From Coprothermobacterota bacterium (lineage in GTDB: Bacteria > Caldisericota > JANLFM01), in NCBI GenBank assembly GCA_026389415.1, contig JAPLHX010000145.1, forward strand, positions 1-5,446: a stretch of 5,446 bases of DNA, written 5' to 3'. The notes below the pieces were generated by a model. That model made no database searches. It was not told the DNA's origin and saw nothing but the letters and a program-made list of their open reading frames with translations. The position numbers and the translations under genes are program-made. Every line of letters starts with the position of its first letter. Position 1 is the stretch's first letter. This document shows, piece by piece, positions 1 through 4,794 of this stretch.

Positions 1-2
1 AG

Positions 3-203
3 GCACGAGCGCGCTTACCGCACGAGGGAACGGCAGTCCGCACGCCGCAAGGTCCTGGCCGAGTGGTGGAGGTCTACGCCTTGAAGGAAACGGTATTGGT
101 TGAGCTGGAAAACCAAGCACTGGTGGAATTAGAGGCAGACAAGGTGCAGCCTCTGGTCGAACGAAATCCAGTCCGGGAGGGGAAAGGTGATCAAGGTAGT
201 TAA
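3..203 (+). CDS. PSP1/RicT-like protein, C-terminal tail (5' truncated by window edge)
   Basis: Only the last 66 residues are in the window, so the start lies upstream. The visible part has the pattern expected at the end of PSP1-domain proteins (RicT/YaaT type): LP-x-EGTAVRTPQGPGRVV, then a beta-rich stretch VLKET-like (residues 26-36 of the fragment) and an acidic VELEADKV strand. In Bacillota, RicT is part of a complex with RicA and RicF that influences RNase Y-dependent mRNA processing; PSP1 proteins also occur in other phyla, where the role is less clear. The TAA stop lies 17 bases inside the next gene, so the two are probably translationally coupled in one operon. The last dozen residues are polar and overlap the downstream ribosome site, which may explain their odd composition. 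Family assignment rests on pattern recognition of a short fragment, so it is moderate in strength; the missing cysteine-rich part cannot be checked. Confidence 0.62.
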   Translation, partial: ARARLPHEGTAVRTPQGPGRVVEVYALKETVLVELENQALVELEADKVQPLVERNPVREGKGDQGS

Positions 204-1545
204 CGGCCGCCTCCCTGCCGAAGGGGGGTGGCGAAACCAAGACTTGTTGATCTGCGATGGGAAAATTGCCGCCATCGGCGACTTGTCCGCGTTGGATACA
301 CAAGAAACATGGGACTTGCTCGGGATGCTTGTGATTCCAGGACTGGTCGATCCCCACGTTCACTTGGACGACCCCGGTTTCACTTGGCGGGAGGATTTTG
401 CCACCGGTTCCGCCGCGGCCGCCCACGGAGGTGTGACCACAGTGATTGACATGCCGGAGACTTCTTTGCCAAATGCCCGTACGACGGAAGGTTTGTTAGC
501 CAAGTGGGAAACGGTACGGGCCAAGGCACAGGTAGATTACGCCTTCTGGGGTGGTGTGACCGGTGCGGAAGTACAAGATGGGTCCTTCAACCGCACGATG
601 CCTGCGCTGGCGGATCTGGGAGTGGTGGGATTCAAGACCTATGCCATCTCCGGCATGGAGACATACCCGCGGGTTTCCTACGGAGAGCTGCGAGAAATCA
701 TGAAACAGGCGGCTGTCTTGGGTTTGCCCGTAGCATTGCATGCAGAGGACTACGCAGTGATCACACAAGCCACCCTGGAGATTGAACGGCGCCAAGGTCG
801 TTCCTGGCAGGACTACCTGGACAGCCGTCCCGCAGTCGCCGAACAGGTGGCGGTTGCCGCAGCAATTCAGTTGGCGGCTGACACCGGAGCTCATCTGCAC
901 ATCGTTCACCTTTCCAGCGGGCGCGGGGTGGAACTAATCCGTGCGGCAAAAGCGCGGGGGATTTCGGTCACCGCCGAAACCTGCCCGCACTATCTCGTCC
1001 TGGCCCGGGAAGATTTCACCCAATGGGGCGCGCGCATGAAAACGACTCCGCCCGTTCGCGAGGGCTGGGACCAAGAGGTCCTCTGGCAGGCCTTGCAGGA
1101 AGGAACGCTCGATTTCGTGGCCACGGATCACGCCTCCTGCGAATATCCCAAGGAAAAGGCAACCGGGTCCTTCTTCGATGCCTACGCCGGCATCCCCGGC
1201 TTAGAAACCTTCTTACCCTTGCTGTGGCAGGAAGGGTACGTGCAAGGCCGCCTTTCCTTGTTGCGCTTCTTGCAGGTAACCAGTGAAATGGCCGCTCGCT
1301 TGTACGGGCTCCATCCGCGAAAGGGAGGATTGACGGTGGGTGCTGACGCCGATTTCGTCGTTTTAAATCCCGCCGAATCCTGGACAATCCGAGGGGAGCA
1401 GTTTTTCTCCCGGGGGAAGTACACGCCGTTCGAAGGCAGGCGGATTTCCGCCGCGGTGGAACGGACGGTGGTTCGTGGTATAGTATCATTTCAAAAATCT
1501 GGGGGGATGCAATCCCCCATTGGAGATTGGATTCGACGGAGATGA
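187..1545 (+). CDS. Cyclic amidohydrolase (dihydroorotase/allantoinase/hydantoinase superfamily)
   Basis: A complete 452-residue metal-dependent amidohydrolase that would hydrolyse a cyclic amide ring in the cytoplasm. Visible metal ligands follow the superfamily order: H57 and H59 in DPHVHLDDPG, the carboxylated-lysine candidate K150 in GFKTY, H185 in ALHAED, H241 in HIVHLSS and D314 in ATDHA. A short N-terminal beta domain (about 1-52) and its C-terminal return (about 380-435, GADADFVVLNP) flank the TIM barrel. True dihydroorotases usually have Arg after the HxH pair (HxHLREPG). Here that position is D61, closer to hydantoinases, while DMPETSLPN (88-96) recalls allantoinases. The exact substrate is therefore open. 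The GTG start is supported by a GGGAGGGGAA ribosome site 2-5 bases upstream and by the family N-terminus (KVVNGRL...DLLICDGKIAAIG). The last 17 residues extend beyond the usual fold end. It overlaps the PSP1-like gene and is followed closely by the FmdB gene, so it sits mid-operon. Confidence 0.9.
   Translation: MIKVVNGRLPAEGGWRNQDLLICDGKIAAIGDLSALDTQETWDLLGMLVIPGLVDPHVHLDDPGFTWREDFATGSAAAAHGGVTTVIDMPETSLPNARTTEGLLAKWETVRAKAQVDYAFWGGVTGAEVQDGSFNRTMPALADLGVVGFKTYAISGMETYPRVSYGELREIMKQAAVLGLPVALHAEDYAVITQATLEIERRQGRSWQDYLDSRPAVAEQVAVAAAIQLAADTGAHLHIVHLSSGRGVELIRAAKARGISVTAETCPHYLVLAREDFTQWGARMKTTPPVREGWDQEVLWQALQEGTLDFVATDHASCEYPKEKATGSFFDAYAGIPGLETFLPLLWQEGYVQGRLSLLRFLQVTSEMAARLYGLHPRKGGLTVGADADFVVLNPAESWTIRGEQFFSRGKYTPFEGRRISAAVERTVVRGIVSFQKSGGMQSPIGDWIRRR
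1502..1518 (+). other. Small GC hairpin at the 3' end of the amidohydrolase gene
   Basis: GGGGGAT (1502-1508) pairs perfectly with ATCCCCC (1512-1518) across a 3-base loop. It lies inside the last codons of the amidohydrolase, about 20 bases before the FmdB ribosome site, with no T-run after it. It is therefore not a terminator; it could protect or process the mRNA between the two genes. It could equally be a by-product of the codons used. Confidence 0.4.
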
Positions 1546-1551
1546 TTGAAA

Positions 1552-1809
1552 ATGCCTATTTATGAGTACCAATGCCAGAAGTGTCACCATACCTTCGAAG
1601 ACCTGGTGGGAATGGGCTGTGCGGACGATCCATCCTACTGCCCCAAATGCCATTCACGCAATTTGAAGCGAGTCTTCTCAAAATTCTCTTTTTTCGACAG
1701 CTCCAACACTTGGCGAGGGACAAAAGACGGTAGCAATGCAGTTACAAGCCCGAGCGGTGCAAAAGACGCCGGCAGCAAGAGCGCAAGCCCAATCAGCACA
1801 AAAGAGTAG
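1552..1809 (+). CDS. FmdB-family zinc-ribbon protein
   Basis: An 85-residue small protein starting with the family signature MPIYEYQC. Four cysteines form a zinc ribbon: C8 and C11 (CQKC) and C30 and C33 (CPKC), with a spare C23 between. Residues 34-50 (RNLKRVFSKFSFF) match the usual continuation after the second knuckle. The tail from about 51 is Ser/Gly/Lys-rich and probably disordered. Function in the family is not firmly established; it is named after a putative regulator beside formamidase genes, which makes its place next to an amidohydrolase worth noting, although FmdB-like proteins are very widespread. An in-frame TTG at 1546 would add two residues. I prefer the ATG at 1552 because of the family N-terminus and because GGAG at 1538-1541 is 10 bases away, against only 4 from the TTG. 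It begins 6 bases after the amidohydrolase stop and ends just before a terminator, so it is the last gene of the operon. Confidence 0.88.
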   Translation: MPIYEYQCQKCHHTFEDLVGMGCADDPSYCPKCHSRNLKRVFSKFSFFDSSNTWRGTKDGSNAVTSPSGAKDAGSKSASPISTKE

Positions 1810-1821
1810 CATCGCGCGAAA

Positions 1822-1861
1822 CCAAACAGAAAGCCCGGCGGGCGCCGGGCTTTCTGTTTGG
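1822..1861. terminator. Bidirectional Rho-independent terminator
   Basis: A perfect 18-bp inverted repeat: the arm 1822-1839 pairs with 1844-1861 across a 4-base GGGC loop. The stem top is GC-rich (GCCCGGC / GCCGGGC), and its base is A-rich on the left and T-rich on the right (CTTTCTGTTT). The same shape is therefore read on both strands. It sits 12 bases after the FmdB stop and would end the left operon. On the opposite strand it would end the DUF3467 transcript, whose stop is about 160 bases to the right. The T-run is interrupted, which may lower efficiency. Confidence 0.87.
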
Positions 1862-1887
1862 GACAGTTGGGAAACAAGGCAAGGGTT

Positions 1888-1917
1888 GTGTGAGGACGGG
1901 GGGAGCCGCCCTCACAC
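1888..1917. repeat. Imperfect 12-bp hairpin between convergent genes
   Basis: Arm 1888-1899 (GTGTGAGGACGG) pairs with 1906-1917 (CCGCCCTCACAC) with one A/C mismatch and a 6-base loop. No T-run follows on either strand, so it is not a standard terminator. It could be a second stabilising 3' structure for the - strand DUF3467 mRNA. On the + strand it is followed directly by AAGGAGG (1919-1925), a strong Shine-Dalgarno sequence without a convincing gene behind it. Confidence 0.5.
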
Positions 1918-2020
1918 TAAGGAGGTGGGTGGTCAGGTGCTATCTTATCAAATTGTCAGACAAATTGCAAGAATCTTCGAGCAGTATTTTCAAATAGCAT
2001 TTCCTGGTCTTGGAAGGAAT

Positions 2021-2305
2021 TTACTGAACGAATTCCTGGCCTTTGCCGGTCGGTTTTGCCGGTACGCGCAGAGGCCCGAACTGGGCTTCGTAACGACGAA
2101 CATTCTCTTCCAAAGCCTGCAAAAAGGCCAGTGTATGCTGCGGACTCATCACAATGCGTTCTACGATTTTGATCAGTTCCGCTTCCTCTGGTATCGTTCG
2201 GCCAAAATCAATGATGAACTCAAAGGGCGTATGGGAAATCCGTACCGTATTCGAGTAGGTCCCCATCTTCAATTCCGACGAAATCTCAATCTTGATCTCT
2301 TTCAT
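2021..2305 (-). CDS. DUF3467 family protein
   Basis: A 94-residue protein matching the DUF3467 pattern: an early strand (IKIEISSELKMGTYSN), then VRISHTPFEFIIDFGRTIPEEAELIKIVERIVMSPQHTLAFLQALEENVRRYEAQFG. The typical signatures are G-x-YSN, the EF-x-x-DFGR box, R-x-VMSPQH and the LEEN...YE..FG helix. No molecular function is established for the family, and it has no signal peptide or membrane segment. The reading frame could start 9 codons earlier, but the ATG at 2305 has a good ribosome site (GGAGGTT, complement of 2311-2317, 5 bases away) and gives the family N-terminus. It is alone on its strand: convergent with the FmdB gene and divergent from the beta-helix gene, with which it shares a short intergenic region. 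Its transcript probably ends at the bidirectional repeat at 1822-1861. Confidence 0.85.
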   Translation of the reverse strand: MKEIKIEISSELKMGTYSNTVRISHTPFEFIIDFGRTIPEEAELIKIVERIVMSPQHTLAFLQALEENVRRYEAQFGPLRVPAKPTGKGQEFVQ

Positions 2306-2327
2306 GCGCCAACCTCCGTTTTCGTCT

Positions 2328-2357
2328 ATCATCCCCCAGCAACCGTGTTTCTGTAAA
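2328..2357 (-). promoter_or_regulatory. Candidate sigma-A-type promoter for the DUF3467 gene
   Basis: On the - strand TTTACA (complement of 2352-2357) lies 18 bases before GATGAT (complement of 2328-2333). These match the TTGACA and TATAAT consensus at five and four positions. The placement, about 20 bases before the start codon, is right for a short leader containing the GGAGGTT ribosome site. Read by eye only. Confidence 0.33.
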
Positions 2358-2415
2358 ATCTGTGGTCAGGAACGAACGGGATGTGGATGCATTTTCCCTG
2401 GGAGCTGGGTCCCGC

Positions 2416-2421
2416 TATAAT
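2416..2421 (+). promoter_or_regulatory. Consensus TATAAT -10 box directly before the beta-helix gene
   Basis: A perfect TATAAT sits 6 bases before the preferred ATG (2428), so transcription would be expected to begin about at that ATG. No good -35 is seen 16-18 bases upstream (TTTCCC at 2393-2398) and no ribosome site lies between. Either the mRNA is leaderless, or the true start is upstream and this box is coding by chance. Confidence 0.35.
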
Positions 2422-2427
2422 TCTGCC

Positions 2428-3117
2428 ATGGAAGTCAGGCTCTTTTCTCCGGAAGAATTCTTTGATTTAAGCGATTGTCCTTTTTCTGACTTGTTTGGGG
2501 GCATTTCCTACGCTTGGGAGGCATTGTCTAAGATCGGAGAGTATTTACGTTCGTTCTTACGTCCCCAGGTACTTGGAGAAGTGCTATCGGGCGCCTATCT
2601 GATCGGCAATGATATCTACATTGGTCCGGGTGTGGTCGTGGAACCCGGCGCTTACATCGTCGGGCCCAGCTATATCGGGGCAGGAACGCAAGTCCGCAGC
2701 GGAGCGTACGTCCGAGGAAACGTGCTGTGCGGAAAACACTGCGTGATCGGCCATACCAGTGAATTCAAGAACTCCATCCTGCTGAATCACGCCGCCGCAG
2801 CGCATTTCAATTACGTGGGGGATTCGATCCTTGGTAACCACACGAACCTGGGAGCGGGAACCAAACTGGCCAATCTCAAAAACCTGGATACGCCAATCGT
2901 TATCCGCTATCAAGGTCAGACCATCGATACCGGACTGCGCAAGTTCGGCGCAATCCTGGGGGATGGTGCCAAGACCGGCTGCAATGCGGTCACCAACCCC
3001 GGAACCATCCTGGGTAAAAATGCCACGGTCTATCCCTGTCTTTCCGTCCGCGGCGTGATTCCGGCCGGAGCAATCGTCAAGCAGAAAGAGTCGTATTTGA
3101 TGGAACAATTGGACTAG
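2428..3117 (+). CDS. GlmU acetyltransferase-domain-like left-handed beta-helix protein
   Basis: A 229-residue protein with hexapeptide repeats forming a left-handed beta-helix over about residues 55-218. The core resembles the acetyltransferase half of GlmU: EFKNSILLNHAAAAHFNYVGDSILGNHTNLGAGTKLANLK (112-151), where H126 sits where GlmU has its catalytic histidine (KAxHLxYLGDA) and NLGAGT matches NIGAGT. There is no nucleotidyltransferase domain; residues 1-50 (LFSPEEFFDLSDCPF, then helices) are a family-specific front end. Such proteins are often annotated as UDP-N-acetylglucosamine diphosphorylase-like, but the fold seen supports an acyltransferase role rather than pyrophosphorylase activity. 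Substrate unknown. The frame is open back to GTG 2362; I prefer ATG 2428 because homologues as I recall them start near SPEEFFDL, although no ribosome site precedes it. It is the first gene of a three-gene run, with 14 bases between its stop and the next start. Confidence 0.82.
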   Translation: MEVRLFSPEEFFDLSDCPFSDLFGGISYAWEALSKIGEYLRSFLRPQVLGEVLSGAYLIGNDIYIGPGVVVEPGAYIVGPSYIGAGTQVRSGAYVRGNVLCGKHCVIGHTSEFKNSILLNHAAAAHFNYVGDSILGNHTNLGAGTKLANLKNLDTPIVIRYQGQTIDTGLRKFGAILGDGAKTGCNAVTNPGTILGKNATVYPCLSVRGVIPAGAIVKQKESYLMEQLD

Positions 3118-3131
3118 GGAAGAAAACGGGA

Positions 3132-3851
3132 ATGTGTCGCCTTCTGATTACAAACCAACCCGATCGGGCCCTGTTGGAAACCTTCCGCACATTATCCTGG
3201 AAGGGGCAGGTTCCTTTTGGTGCGCAAAAAGGCCATCTTGACGGCTGGGGGTTGGCGTGGTATGGGGACCGTGACACTCCCAGTCTGCGTAAAGAGGCTT
3301 CCGACCCCCGCTCCTATTCCTTTGCCCGCGCGATTGAAACCGCAGTCGCGGAAAAGCCAAGGCTGTTATTGGCGCACCTGCGCAAGGCTTCTCCGGGTAT
3401 CCCGATCCACGTCTGCAATTCGCAACCATTCATACAGGGTGCCTGGTCTTTCATCCACAACGGTACCGTGCAGGAGCCCAGCCGCTTGCCTCTACAGCGA
3501 TATCAGTCGAAGGGAACCAGCGACAGTGAGCGCGTGTTTCTCTATCTTTTAGAAGCCTTGGAGCAAGGCGAGCCGGATCAGCAGGTCTCGCTGTTTCGCC
3601 AAGCAATCTCCGCCATGGAACATCAATGTACGTATTCTGCGCTGAATCTGGTTTTAACCAACGCTGTACGGACCTTCATGCTCTGTCTGTATGCAGACGA
3701 AACGCACCGGGAGTACTACACACTCTGGCATCAGCAGAAACAGGGAGGGGTTGTCAGCTCCGAGCCACTATCGGGTGAGGCGTGGGCGCCATTGGAAAAT
3801 CGCACGTTGCTCCTGTTCGAAAATGGGGAAACCTACTATTTGCGCGCGTAA
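3132..3851 (+). CDS. Class II glutamine amidotransferase (stand-alone, YafJ/GATase_4-like)
   Basis: A 239-residue Ntn-hydrolase-type glutaminase that would release ammonia from glutamine. Key residues are present: the nucleophile C2 right after Met (MCRLL), H35-DGWG (37-40), the glutamine-binding R84 in AHLRKAS, N96 in NSQPF, the oxyanion-hole N110-G111 in FIHNG, D131 in GTSDSE, and the C-terminal VVSSEPL (207-213). It has no SIS isomerase or synthetase domain, so it is not GlmS or PurF; the acceptor of the ammonia is not visible. Length fits the small stand-alone family (about 240-280). The start is fixed by the catalytic cysteine at position 2 and by AGGGAAG (3116-3122) 9 bases upstream, overlapping the stop of the previous gene. 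Tight spacing implies co-transcription with the beta-helix gene. Third-position G+C is 30 of the first 50 codons, typical for this block. Confidence 0.9.
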   Translation: MCRLLITNQPDRALLETFRTLSWKGQVPFGAQKGHLDGWGLAWYGDRDTPSLRKEASDPRSYSFARAIETAVAEKPRLLLAHLRKASPGIPIHVCNSQPFIQGAWSFIHNGTVQEPSRLPLQRYQSKGTSDSERVFLYLLEALEQGEPDQQVSLFRQAISAMEHQCTYSALNLVLTNAVRTFMLCLYADETHREYYTLWHQQKQGGVVSSEPLSGEAWAPLENRTLLLFENGETYYLRA

Positions 3852-3896
3852 CGATTCCTGCTAAATTAGAGCCAATGAGCAGCTTGCACCTCGGCC

Positions 3897-4400
3897 TTGC
3901 TTCATCACCTCGAATTTCCCAACTATCTGGTGCATACGTTCAGCCCGCTTCTCCCCTCTTTAAAACACCTCTTTACGGTCCGGGAAGTGCAGTTGAATTT
4001 CGTCTACACGCTACAAACACAGGATTTTTACCCCCAACCGGATGCTCGGGTCCGGCCTTTGATTCCTCGCGGCTTTCCCATTTCTTACAATGTCGGAGAA
4101 GAGAAGATCTCGTTAGAGACCTTCTATGGCTTATTCCTGGAAGATCAATTGGTTTGCTACGGCGGGACCCAGTTCGAAGACGAGGAGTGGGCCGAGATCG
4201 CCTGGTTGCGCACGGAAGAAGCTCATCAACGCCGAGGATATGGGGTCAAGGTGGTTTCGGCTATCGTGGAGGATTTGTTACGCGAAAGAAAAAAACCGGT
4301 CTATCGGGTAACGGCGGATAACGTGTCCTCCCGCCGCTTGGCAGAGAAGCTAGGATTCAATCTTCACTCCGAATTCCTTTACGTGACCGTTCGTCGATAA
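3897..4400 (+). CDS. GNAT-family N-acetyltransferase, 5' end uncertain
   Basis: The coding frame runs to TAA 4398-4400 and gives up to 167 residues. The acetyl-CoA-binding core is clear: EIAWLRTEEAHQRRGYG (100-116) with the Q/R-x-x-G-x-G loop at 111-116, a helix VKVVSAIVEDLLRE, then the VTADNVSSRRLAEKLGF segment (138-154) typical of motif B. Family members transfer an acetyl group to an amine; the acceptor is unknown. The N-terminal half (1-70, FPNYLVHTFSPLLPSLKHLFTVREVQLNF) looks real and conserved but has no motif I can name. The first in-frame start is TTG 3897, which has no ribosome site. An ATG at 3875 lies in a different frame, and skipping one base near 3896 would join it to give MSSLHLGLLHHLEF. 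The gene may therefore carry a frameshift or sequencing error. It begins about 45 bases after the amidotransferase stop, same strand. Confidence 0.8.
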   Translation: MLHHLEFPNYLVHTFSPLLPSLKHLFTVREVQLNFVYTLQTQDFYPQPDARVRPLIPRGFPISYNVGEEKISLETFYGLFLEDQLVCYGGTQFEDEEWAEIAWLRTEEAHQRRGYGVKVVSAIVEDLLRERKKPVYRVTADNVSSRRLAEKLGFNLHSEFLYVTVRR

Positions 4401-4439
4401 CACGACCTCTCGCTAAACATCCTGCCTGTTGGATCACCG

Positions 4440-4468
4440 GTGACTCGACCTCCCTTCCGGTCTGTCAC
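4440..4468 (+). other. Bulged hairpin after the GNAT gene
   Basis: GTGAC (4440-4444) pairs with GTCAC (4464-4468), and inside it GACC (4447-4450) with GGTC (4459-4462), around an 8-base loop. A 10-base palindrome TCACCGGTGA (4434-4443) overlaps its left arm. Only TTGTAG follows, so it is at best a weak terminator; it may be chance pairing. Confidence 0.25.
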
Positions 4469-4512
4469 TTGTAGTCTTGCGATCAAATGATGTCTCTTGG
4501 CCGGTAGTCGGA

Positions 4513-4551
4513 CCTGCCCTCTCCAGCCCTGGCAGGCCGAGGGAACCTGCC
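4513..4551 (+). promoter_or_regulatory. Pair of mutually exclusive hairpins (CCTGCC / GGCAGG / CCTGCC)
   Basis: GGCAGG at 4531-4536 can pair either with CCTGCC upstream (4513-4518) or with CCTGCC downstream (4546-4551), but not both at once. This is the layout of an RNA switch, though each stem is only 6 bp and no ligand-binding core known to me is visible. Confidence 0.35.
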
Positions 4552-4573
4552 ATACAATCGTTTGGCACCTTCT

Positions 4574-4612
4574 GTTCCCCTTTGCCTCGTTGTTTTGGGC
4601 AAAGACAGGAAC
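4574..4612 (+). other. Two-part stem-loop, 12 bp
   Basis: GTTCC (4574-4578) pairs with GGAAC (4608-4612), and CTTTGCC (4580-4586) with GGCAAAG (4598-4604), separated by a small asymmetric internal loop and closed by an 11-base loop. It has no T-run after it. It is the strongest single hairpin in this gap and supports a structured RNA leader. Confidence 0.45.
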
Positions 4613-4614
4613 GC

Positions 4615-4653
4615 CCTGCCGGGAGCTGTCTACCGAAGACAGGAGGTGTCTTC
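4615..4653 (+). promoter_or_regulatory. Alternative hairpins with ribosomal L10-leader-like words
   Basis: CTGTCT (4626-4631) can pair with AGACAG (4637-4642), or GAAGACA (4635-4641) can pair with TGTCTTC (4647-4653), placing GGAGG in the loop; the two exclude each other. The stretch 4631-4648 (TACCGAAGACAGGAGGTG) is close to the conserved core of the L10 (rplJ) leader as I remember it (about UACCGUAGACAGYAGGUG), and CCTGCCGGGA (4615-4624) recalls its CCUGCCGAGG partner but lies on the wrong side. The downstream gene is not rplJ. The similarity may be accidental. Confidence 0.28.
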
Positions 4654-4780
4654 CATTTCCCGACCTGTTCTTGTTCTCCCGGGGGAAGAATCACAGTGAA
4701 AAGTGTAGAACCCAATTGATTTTCCTATCAGTTGCGAACTGGTTTTATGATAAGGTTCAACCGGTATAACAAATGTGGGC

Positions 4781-4787
4781 AAAGGAG
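4781..4787 (+). promoter_or_regulatory. Ribosome binding site of the DUF1254-family gene
   Basis: AAAGGAG lies 7 bases before the ATG at 4795, nearly ideal for translation in Bacillota-type hosts. It fixes the start at 4795 rather than at the in-frame ATG 4849, which has only a weak AGG just before it. Confidence 0.75.
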
Positions 4788-4794
4788 ATCCTAA

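Larger units (their letters stand above)
4401..4794. other. Gene-free, hairpin-rich region
   Basis: About 394 bases with no ORF on either strand that looks like a protein; the open frames here are short and have no recognisable motifs. The left two thirds are rich in C and G and hold several hairpins, listed separately. The last 100 bases turn AT-rich: 22 of 60 bases are G or C in 4741-4800. There are TATGAT (4746-4751) and TATAAC (4765-4770) as possible -10 boxes for the next gene, but neither has a good -35. No clear Rho-independent terminator follows the GNAT gene. The length and structure suggest a transcribed leader rather than a simple spacer. Confidence 0.6.

Noticed and set aside
1..84. 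Frame-1 tail ending in TGA at 82-84 (R-rich, ...KVLAEWWRSTP) as the end of the upstream gene
   Set aside because: The frame starting at 3 gives a PSP1-like pattern and runs into the next gene with a typical overlap; the frame-1 tail shows no family pattern.
1456..1484. TATAGT (1479-1484) as an internal promoter for the FmdB gene
   Set aside because: No acceptable -35 (GTGGAA at 17-base spacing), and the gene is adequately explained as part of the upstream operon.
1949..1967. Direct repeat CAAATTG (1949-1955 and 1961-1967) and the small palindrome TTGTCAGACAA between convergent genes
   Set aside because: Only two short copies in an AT-rich 3' region; too weak to call an operator or repeat array.
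1937..2356. + strand frame of about 139 residues starting at GTG 1937
   Set aside because: Most of it is the complement of the DUF3467 gene, which has clear family motifs; the GTG frame has no recognisable domain.
3132..3851. Glucosamine-6-phosphate synthase (GlmS) or PurF
   Set aside because: Only the glutaminase domain is present in 239 residues; there is no SIS or phosphoribosyltransferase domain.
4434..4715. - strand 93-residue frame in the gap after the GNAT gene, and overlapping + strand frames
   Set aside because: No motif, low-complexity Pro/Gly/Arg-rich composition, no ribosome site; the structure of the region fits noncoding RNA better.
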